Assembly: GCA_035079385.1 (NCBI GenBank) | Contig: JAVHKY010000038.1 | Span: 2,666,001-2,730,000, forward strand | Direction: 5' to 3' | Origin: Aspidiotus rigidus | Taxonomy: Eukaryota > Arthropoda > Insecta > Hemiptera > Diaspididae | Length of the DNA: 64,000 bases | Position numbers and translations under genes: made by a program | The notes under the pieces: generated by a model | The model's database searches: none | What the model was told of the DNA's origin: nothing | Seen by the model: the letters and a program-made list of their open reading frames with translations, nothing else | Shown: positions 55,914-64,000 of the stretch, one piece after another | Position numbering within the stretch: position 1 is the first letter of the stretch | Layout: each line of letters starts with the position of its first letter

Positions 55914-56600
55914 TCAGCCTCTCTGGCTGCACGTACTCGATGCCTTTGTCGGGAGCCAACAGACCCTCAATAGGTCGAAGAATTCGCCCATTTCCTCATG
56001 TGGGACACCAGATTTTACAAGTAACTCGCCCATCCGCTGCACAGTAGCAGCCTTTGGGATGTTGGGAAATAACCCCACCACATCGAAGGAACATAAAGTT
56101 ACGCCTTGAGGGAGGGAAACATCCTTCAGGTTGTCAGCGAGGGTACATGAATTCAATATGGAATGGGGAGACTCGAACTCCACTCTAGATTTGAACCAGC
56201 GATCGAGAAATTTTGCAAGGGAGTAGGTCGGAGAGGCGACAAAAGAGATCACGCCACGGGTCGCACAGGTACTCCTTCCTTATGAATTTTTGGTTGCCCG
56301 TAAAAGAGGGGAGGAACGGGGTTAGGTTCTAAAATGGCTTTTTTGGTTAGAGGTTTCTTAATGACGAATTTACTATTATTAACGAGAAACCTAACCTCTT
56401 TTACAAAGTTAGGAAAGTTGAACTGGGCATTTTCCTGGGCTCCGCATTGGCTGAACACATCGTGGACCTTGGAAGTGTAAGAAGACTTCTCCATGACCAC
56501 CACGGCATTCCCTTTGTCAGCTTTTGTGACAATTAACCCAGCCTCCCTAATCTTCTTCTTCAGGCCTTTAATAAGGCAGGAGCATGGAGAGAGAAATGAG
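55914..56600 (-). pseudogene. PLE G: reverse transcriptase N-terminal half
   Basis: The minus strand reads LIVTKADKGNAVVVMEKSSY (about 56530), NPVPPLFYGQPKIHKEGVPV followed by RPVA (about 56260), and then, after a frame change, ISFVASPTYSLAKFLD and motif A GVTLCSFDVVGLFPNIP. The expected motif B (GLAMGSPLSP) and YVDD are missing because the sequence runs into PLE F at about 55870. Its lineage matches the A/B/C type rather than F. Confidence 0.65.
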
Positions 56601-57108
56601 TAAGGCAGGAATAGATGGCAGACAGTTCGGGAGAATATATAGAGGCCAAGTTTTCAATACATAAGAGCAAGACTAACCATCGATAGAGAATGGGCTTGGA
56701 ACCTGATTTTAATCCATTATTTATTCGAGTCTCACTGCCAGAAATTTTTCAGTTACAATGACTCTTCTCTTTACTTTTTGACCACTTTAGATACCTTTTA
56801 ATGAAACAGGATAATTTTACGATCATGAAGTGGACATTCTTTTTTTTCTAGACCCACCTATCGAATAAATTAAATTGGGAAAGTTGTTAGTAGAACCCAG
56901 TTTATGATGATCAGAGCATCGAATCTAGAATTTGGAAAGCTTCTTGTCGCTGGAGAAAAAAAATTAGCGACCATGGTACCTTCCGCAAATCCTGGCTGTT
57001 TTCGATCATACTTCATAAATTACTTCTGAGATTTTCAAAACCCATGGAAGTCTCCTTGCTCTACATAATTGTCGTAATTGTTTTTGACATCACGCACTAA
57101 TATGGGTA
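56601..57108. other. No recognisable feature
   Basis: Unique-looking sequence between PLE G and the frame at 57109. No motif was seen on either strand. Confidence 0.4.
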
Positions 57109-57390
57109 TTAATTGTAGGTCCCTCCTATAAATTCAAACCAAAAAGTATTCCGTAATGACGTCATACTTTCCTTGTCTTCAGGGATTTTAACAAGTATCC
57201 AGCCCTCATGGTTCCCTCCTCTATCTTCTTTAAACAATCTTATTACATGGATGACATTACGCCCTTCTTCAACTTGTGTTTTTGTCTTTCCAACCAGAAC
57301 CCAGTTGATGGTGCAAGAAGAATGAATAAGAAAGTTTTTCAAAAAGAAAACTTCTAAATGAGACGCACCCTGTAAATTAGTAACCGTCAT
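57109..57390 (-). other. Short ATG frame next to a transposon-like end
   Basis: A 93-codon minus-strand frame, unrecognised. Its first codons overlap CAGGGTGCGTCTCATTTAGA (57372-57353 on the minus strand), which looks like a DNA-transposon terminus of the CAGGG type. No matching inverse terminus was found nearby. It is most likely part of a decayed transposon. Confidence 0.25.
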
Positions 57391-58090
57391 TATTCCAGAA
57401 TATCATATTTTTATATTTATAAAATTTTTATGAATCAATCTTTGTAATACGTGAATAAGAATTATTGATGTTATATTACTATGTGAAAAACAAATTATAA
57501 ATTACAGTAAATGATACAAGAATTTAAAAATATTTCAGTTGGATGATAAAAATAATTTATTTTTAAAGAAAAGAAGCAATAATGATTTAAATAAATGTTG
57601 TAATTATGATGAAAGGTCTAATATTTTATATTATTGAATCAATAATTTTTAGGTTTTCTAAATATGTTTTTATAATTAATTTTATTTAAAAATTGTTCGA
57701 AATTTTCAATTTGACAAATCAATATTAATTTCCTAATATTATAATATTTTTTATAATTATTTTCCCATTTAAAAATTCAATTATTCTATTCGATTTAGAA
57801 TTAGGTTTTATCAAATTATTTAAATGTAATTACATGAGTTGAATATAAAATTACAAATAACATGCATGAATAATGTTTATTAAAATTAAATGAATTTATT
57901 ATAACTACAACAATAAAATTATTGCTATTCTAACAGGAATTTTTTTTAGATAAATTTAAATTTTATTATTATTGATTTTAATAGAAGACCTTTAAAAATA
58001 AATCTATTTTTCATTACATGGTTTACTATAATTTTAATAATTAGAAAAAATATTTTTATTATCATAAACCAATAAATTTAATTATTCGAT
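57380..58090. other. AT-rich block
   Basis: Abrupt AT-rich stretch without long frames. It is similar in character to 27900-28720 and 41590-42700, but no shared sequence was confirmed. Confidence 0.5.
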
Positions 58091-59600
58091 TGTATGAACG
58101 CCCAAAAGGACGGAGGAAATTTTCGACCACCGAGTCGCATTTATCAAGAGGAAGACTAACAAAATTTCAACCATCGGACTACGTGATTATACAAGTAGGG
58201 ATCTCACAAAATCTTGCCTTGGAGCTGCACATAAGGAGGCCAACTTGAGAAAAATTTTGACTTTCCAGCTATGTATAAATTTTTTTATTCAATAATTTAT
58301 TGATGTAATTAACTCAAAACGAAAAATTATTTAATTTTAATAAAAATTAATTATTATGAGGAGGACTTGAAAAAACCTGCGGTTTTTTTAATCAAGCTAA
58401 ACGAAGAATGCAGGGAAAGTTCTATGAGACGAGTTACCCCCTCATTTTTAGATGGAAATTGGAAGTCAAAATTTCTTCAGTCCTCTGGCATAAAAAGCCT
58501 GGAAGTAGGAGTTTGAAGGAATTTGCTTCCGTGCAGGAAGCCGAAGTCTGAAGGAATACGAACCAGTGTACTCGTGATTAAGAAATGATTATTTAACCTT
58601 CTTGGAATTTTTCTCCTAATATTTCTTCACACACCGTGGCCTGAAAGATAGAATTTTCCAAGTCCCCCTCTCGACGTTTAATAAGATTTCCCAAGCCCTT
58701 CGATCAGATTCATTCCAAAGAAACTCTGGATGGCATCCAACGAGAACTCACAGAATGAGCTGTGCATTAAAAGTTTGGCTTTCAAGGAGGGTGATGAGGA
58801 AGAAGTTGGATTATGAAGTTCCTATTAGGAGGACTTCGAAGAAATTTGACTAGGAGCTATTCAGCTTCACTTTTGTTTTCTAATAAAAATTTCATGACGA
58901 CGTAGTAATGACGTCATACTCGGGTGCATCCTGCCATTTTTTAAACCCCTCACCTCCTCCTAAAATGTATCAGTTTATAGAACTTCATTTTTCGAACTGT
59001 AATACCAAAATGATCAGTACATTTATCCTTATTCTCGAAGTAGGGCACAACTCTCGTCGCGCTCTGAACCACACTTTTTAAGAACGAGTTCACCCTCGTA
59101 CGACCACGACTAGCAGACTGCACGTCCACATATTTTAAAATGGGAAAAAAGGGTCAAATTAAATACGACGTATGTCGAAAGTAGGAATTTCAGAGGGAAA
59201 TAGATTTGCCTCCCCCTTCTTCGGTAACGTTTTTCACAACGAGACCTTTCATTTCCTGAAGAGCTTTCACAACTGCTCCGCTTGTAAATACCATCGAACA
59301 CGATCTATTTGAGGATGAGAACAGTGTCTACTATAGACACGACTCTCCTATCTTCAACAGGAAGGTCAATCGAAAGCTGAATTAAGGAATCTCGGAGCAC
59401 AATAACTCTGTCAACGAAAATTGCCGAAAAATTCTTCAACCCTCTGGCATCCATCCATCTTCCTTTCTGAGTGTCTCCTACGATATTGTAATGACTATAC
59501 AAATTTTCCTGACACTTGATTCAGATGCCAAATGATGAATCATGAAATTCAAAAAAATCCACCTTCTTTGTTTCAATACCTATGGTATTTTTCTTTTTAT
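58091..59600. other. Repeat fragments and unassigned DNA
   Basis: 58370-58430 (TTTAATCAAGCTAAACGAAG, AATGCAGGGAAAGTTCTATG) is a degenerate left-end module of the array-carrying family. Array-like words occur at 58640-58680 and a TGACGTCA at about 58910. 59000-59600 shows nothing recognisable. Confidence 0.4.
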
Positions 59601-61799
59601 AATTCCAAAAACCTGAATGTTATCTAAACTCCTATTCTCTAAAGCGAACGGCTCATCTCTAGAGATTTTATTCACCTCGTCCCAGCTGTTATAGGACCAT
59701 AATTTCGCCTTTAAAAATAATGCTAATTGCTCTGATGTTATCGTTCAAAATCGTATGCTACGACGTATAGAACAAAACAAAGCCTAGGCGCGTTATAAAA
59801 ATGTTTATCTGATTATTTCGATATTTTGAGGCAAATGCGTTTCGTTGTAATCCGCGAAAATAAAATCAGATTGGCGGTACCTTCGCGTAGAAACACCTCG
59901 GCGATAAAGGCTTCTCGCGCGGGCGAATAATCCGTAGAAAAAAATCCGTACAAATCTACCCAAATTAGAGGCTATTTATACAAATATAGTCCGGGGACAA
60001 GCGTCTAAATTCACGTGTTCTGGCGTAGTATTAATTACTCATTAATCGCGAGTCGGTCACAGCCTCGCCAAATTCGCTATTTATTATTCCCCGCAGGGCC
60101 GCCGGTATCGTATTTAATAAGGGCTACTTTTTATTACCACCATTAAGATAAACGGAATGCGTAATCGTTTTAATAAAAATAAATTTGCGACTATACTAGA
60201 GGCATATTTACCATGCTGGTAGTTACATATTCGAAACATTTCTTTTTTAGCTTCGTAAAGAGAAAAAAGGTCATCGTTTCAAGGGAACGCACTCCCTAAT
60301 CTTCTGCTCTATGTTAACGGCTGTACTTTTTTTTTGTTTTAATTTTTTAAATCCTCGTGTAAAATAATATTTTTTTTTTTCAGAACATCATTATTATTAT
60401 TATATTCCACCGTCGAACAGACGCTGCCGTCGAGTTAATCTGCACAAAAATTGCTTACGTTCGTTATCTCATCCTATTTTTCGATATTAACGAGGCTAAA
60501 TTGCACGTCAAACACGTGTCCGCGTAAATTTCTATCCGATAATACGAAGTAATTTTCGCAAGGACGGTGGCGTAATAGGCCATTTTTAATCAGCTGTTTT
60601 CTGCAACGCGCGTATTTTATGACGGCGTGGCGATACGGTCGCGGTCATTTTTAACGCGTGCATTTTTGTACAGAGGACGAGAAGGTATTTTTCCGTATTA
60701 TATTTACCATATTTCGTAAAAAGAGGGAAAGAATTTTTTTACATCAATGGTACGCGTCGGACAGACGGTCGTCGCGTAAGAAGATTTCGATTTCCCGGCA
60801 CGTCGTGCGCGTGAAACCAGTTTACATCAACCCTGAACGTAACATTGAAAACCCGCATTTCACTTTATGTATACGAATCGTAACCTGCACGTACGCGAAA
60901 AAATGACAGAAAAAGAATAATAATTTCCGACGAAGACGACGACGACGACGATATTGTATTCCGTTTCAAAATTCATACAATTTACTCGACAACACTCGTC
61001 GCGAATGTAATTCTCGACGACGAGGATCCATCAGCTAAATACATCCGCAGTACGATAATACCTTGCAAGTGTTTCTTATTCTTCTTTGCGTAACACCAGT
61101 AAGAATCGGAACAGTTAGCATACATTACGTGGAATGAATGTAATGAGTACATATAAATGCAGCTGCCCAGACATGTCATGAGAATGACGAACGTCATTGT
61201 ACTGTGTATGACTGGATTGTAATACGTCATCGAGGAAAAATTATGCAATTTTATTTACCTGGAAACTGACGAACGAACAGTAATCTAGAATAACATTGAG
61301 TGCAGTTATACTTACAGTTCATAGACGCGCTGCATCAGAAGAGACACGATAAAAACTATCATTGTTCAGTTATGACTCCAAAGATCGTTTGTGTCGCACG
61401 TGCACCACCGCCCGTTCTCCATGGTGAAGTGGGTGCGGGTTGCGTATGCATTTAATATTGCTTCCTCCAAACCGGAAGCGACCTTTTCGGGTATAACTTC
61501 AGAATCTCTTCTGCGAACCCATTCTTCTGCTCGACAACCGCCAAGTTGCTTTGGTAACCGCCAAGCTGCAGTGCCCCCTAGCATGTAAAAGAAAACATAA
61601 GAACGCACGCAAAAACAACACCACTACATTACACAAATAATAGTAGGTCGCTGTTGTAGTTTCTTCATCTTCTTCTCTCCTCAGGGATGATCTTAGTCCT
61701 CTTGTTCCTGCAAATCTGGATGTTGATGGTATACAGGTGTCGAGTAAGTAAACAATAAAGAGGAATACTCCGACGTGGAGTAAAAAAATGCAAACTGCA
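59600..61799. other. Single-copy CpG-rich DNA, no gene called
   Basis: CG words are frequent from about 59640 to 61050 and repeats of the window are absent. Frames are short, and 61366-61608 and 61391-61588 oppose each other on the two strands. Possible regulatory DNA. Confidence 0.35.
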
Positions 61800-62292
61800 G
61801 AAAAAATGAAAATACGACGAGCGCTTTCGGTTAAACAACCATCTTCGAGCCTGAAATGAAAGCAACTGACGAACAAAAGATCGTCCAAACGAGAAATCAC
61901 GGTGTGAGTCATAAACAAGTTCGATCAGGCCATCTTCCGGAATATACGAATTAAGAACAGTGATACCGTCAGTGTTGAGATGACGAATTATCTCTATATT
62001 CTCGAGGGCGGTACGCTTAGGGTAGGAATTCTCCTTATGGAGGAGCTTTTCGGATCCCTCGCGGAAGCTATGGCCACTGTTTATTAAATGATCAGCAAAA
62101 GCTGACTCCCCTAAGTGTCCCTTCTTCCAAGACTTCAGGTGCTCAGCTACTCTAACTTTCTTTTGGCGGCTGGTCTCACCAATATAAAAGCCTCCACAAT
62201 CCTCACACTCCAACTTATACACACCACTCCTCTCATCAACAGGTATGGGGTCCTTCAGTCTCACAAACAACCTCTTGACTGTGGTAGGGTTG
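61800..62292 (-). pseudogene. PLE A: GIY-YIG nuclease domain, motif-intact
   Basis: The minus-strand frame from 62270 has ERSGVYKLECEDCGGFYIGE: GVY at residues 16-18, CxxC at 22-25 and YIG at 29-31. VRVAEH follows (Arg40), ESAFADHLINSGHSFRE, then the Glu in LENIEIIRH (Glu90) and EDGLIELVYDS. All GIY-YIG catalytic positions I can judge are kept. The usual stop is missing and the frame reads on to 61665. The tail (61821-61860) has GGTTGTTTAACC then GAAAGCGC. The element is split at 62292: its upstream part resumes at 63872. Confidence 0.75.
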
Positions 62293-62297
62293 TAAAA

Positions 62298-63866
62298 ATG
62301 ACGGCTTCCTTAACGAAGTTAAACGAGGAACGCAGGGAACCTGTTTTATGATTCGAATGAGATTTGGTATTGAAAATTCAAGGAAGCCTAGATCATATAT
62401 AGCTCGACAGTCGAAATTTTTTCAAGTCCCTCTCCTATCATATATGGCTCGAGAGTCGAAATTTTTCTAAGTCCCTCTCCTATCATATATGGCTCGAGGA
62501 TCGAAATTTTTCTAAGTCCCCCTTCTATCATATATAGCTCGAGAGTCGAAATTTTTCAAGTCTCCCCTCCTATCATATATAGAAAATTTTTCCAAGTCTC
62601 TCTCCTATTATATAGCTCGAGAGTCGAAAATTTTCTAAGTCCCTCTCCTATCATATATGGCTCGAGGATCGAAATTTTTCTAAGTCCCCCTTCTATCATT
62701 TATAGCTCGAGAGTCGAAATTTTTCTAAGTCCCCCTCCTATCACATATGGCTCGAGAGTCGAAATTTTTCTAAGTCCCCCTTCTATCATATATAGCTCGA
62801 GAGTCGAAATTTTTCAAGTCTCCCCTCCTATCATATATAGAAAATTTTTCCAAGTCTCTCTCCTATTATATAGCTCGAGAGTCGAAAATTTTCCAAGTCC
62901 CTCTCCTGTCATATAGCTCGAGAGTCGAAATTTTTATAAGTCCCCCTTTTATCATATATAGCTCGAGAGTCGAAATTTTTCTAAGTCCCTCTCCTATCAT
63001 ATATGGCTCGAGGATCGAAATTTTTTCAAGTCCTCCTTCTATCATCTATAGCTCGAGAGTCAAAATTTTTCTAAGTCCCTCTCCTATCATATATGGCTCG
63101 AGGATCGAAATTTTTCTAAGTCCCCCTTCTATCATCTATAGCTCGAGAGTCAAAATTTTTCTAAGTCCCTCTCCTATCATATATGGCTCGAGGATCGAAA
63201 TTTTTCTAAGTCCCCCTTCTATCATCTATAGCTCGAGAGTCAAAATTTTTCTAAGTCCCTCTCCTATCATATATGGCTCGAGGATCGAAATTTTTCCAAG
63301 TCCCCCTTCTATCATATATAGCTCGAGAGTCGAAATTTTTCAAGTCTCCCCTCCTATCATATAGAGAAAATTTTTCCAAGTCTCTCTCCTATTATATAGC
63401 TCGAGAGTCGAAAATTTTCCAAGTCCCTCTCCTGTCATATAGCTCGAGAGTCGAAATTTTTCTAAGTCCCCCTTTTATCATATATAGCTCGAGAGTCGAA
63501 ATTTTTCTAAGTCCCTCTCCTATCGTATATGGCTCGAGGATCGAAATTTTTCTAAGTCCCCCTTCTATCATCTATAGCTCGAGAGTCGAAATTTTTCCAA
63601 GTCCCCCTCCTATCATATATAGCTCGAGAGTCGAAATTTTTTCCAAGTCCCCCTCCTATCATATATAGTTCGAGAGTCGAAATTTTTTCTAAGTCCCCCT
63701 CCTATCATATATAGTTCGAGAGTCGAAATTTTTCTAAGTCCCTCTCCTATTATATATGGCTCGAGGGTCGCAATTTTTCTAAGTTTTTCGCTGGACGGCG
63801 GACGGCGCACGGCGGACGGCGGACGGCAGATTTCTCAAATAGCCCCCCATAAAACAGGTTCCCTGT
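62298..63866 (+). mobile_element. Array-carrying element, long form (about 31 units)
   Basis: Bounded by TAAAA at 62293-62297 and 63867-63871. It starts ATGACGGCTTCCTTAACGAA, has CGCAGGGAACCTGTTTTATG near 62326-62350, and ends ...CATAAAACAGGTTCCCTGT. Between about 62395 and 63785 it is a tandem array of about 31 units of ~45 bp (GAAATTTTTCTAAGTCCC... TATCATATATAGCTCGAGAGTC). Local 90-bp dimers and larger repeats are visible. Next to the right end is a GGACGGC-repeat stretch (63791-63828). The related PLE B is uninterrupted at the same place (TTGTAAAAAGC, 17304-17314). Long frames through the array reflect the 45-bp period. Confidence 0.82.
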
Positions 63867-63871
63867 TAAAA

Positions 63872-64000
63872 CGCGGGTCTGAAGCCAAACGGGCGAAGGG
63901 CCCGACCCAATTACTGGGAGAACTTCCCCAAGAAAGGGAGACTGATCCAACGCAAACGGCGATCACGGATCGTGTCTCGGGGGAGGGAGGTGGTGGAATC
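63872..64000 (-). pseudogene. PLE A, upstream part (linker before GIY-YIG)
   Basis: The minus strand reads RWISLPFLGEVLPVIG then GPSPVWLQTRV, equivalent to the PLE B stretch around FPGEVLPLIRRALRPFGFRL. It continues, after removal of the 1569-bp insertion, into the FYNPTTV-type linker of 62270-62292. It runs off the window end. Confidence 0.65.

Noticed and set aside
63273..63668. 131-codon repetitive frame
   Set aside because: The ~45-bp array unit is a multiple of three; the frame has no conserved start and other array sections are stopped.
1..64000. tRNA, rRNA and telomeric TTAGG arrays
   Set aside because: None was recognised by eye; a tRNAscan or Infernal run would be needed to exclude a degenerate tRNA-derived SINE head.

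Overview
The window looks like nuclear DNA of an insect. Introns with GT/AG borders, AATAAA signals, jockey/R1-type retrotransposon remnants, Penelope-like elements (PLEs) with GIY-YIG domains and long simple repeats rule out a prokaryote. The style of the single-copy DNA (AT-moderate, CpG-rich) would fit a hymenopteran, but the species cannot be fixed from the sequence. No complete conserved host gene was recognised. Nearly everything that can be named is a mobile element, usually decayed, often nested or duplicated.

Region by region. 0-1.9 kb: a fragment of a multicopy arthropod protein and a retrotransposon 3' end. 2.0-12.7 kb: two pairs of paralogous blocks, P1/P2 and Q1/Q2. P1 (2.0-4.4 kb) and P2 (10.5-12.7 kb) each hold a two-exon gene for a small protein with an MGxxxS start, a hydrophobic segment and an Arg-rich tail. 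Q1 (4.7-7.1 kb) and Q2 (7.6-9.2 kb) each hold a near-perfect 116-bp palindrome, a foldback element (called H here) and a GGAGGC-rich stretch. 13.5-18.1 kb: a large H element with internal arrays, retrotransposon C-termini and a PLE. 18.2-24 kb: low-complexity DNA, a cluster of TGACGTCA sites, and a 2.4-kb satellite (about 21 bp, with a higher-order unit of about 420 bp). 24-34 kb: single-copy DNA with retrotransposon fragments and inverted repeats. 35-38 kb: two tandem hAT-like foldback elements, one carrying a hairpin insertion. 38-47 kb: CpG-rich DNA, AT-rich blocks, a 365-bp MITE and a possible endogenous viral element. 47-57 kb: microsatellite-rich repeats, a Mutator-like fragment and a nest of PLEs with a hammerhead-like RNA motif. 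57-61.8 kb: mostly unassigned. 61.8-64 kb: a PLE split by a 1.57-kb array-carrying element.

The strongest new signals are four. (1) A non-coding element family carrying a variable ~45-bp array, with a TAAAA target duplication at two independent sites and a related empty site in the window for each. (2) The P1/P2 gene pair, in which upstream and intron sequence look more conserved than the coding exons. (3) Hammerhead-like RNA motifs in the tails of several PLEs. (4) A retrotransposon 3' stem-loop seen three times with a compensatory base change. All alignments and counts were made by eye.
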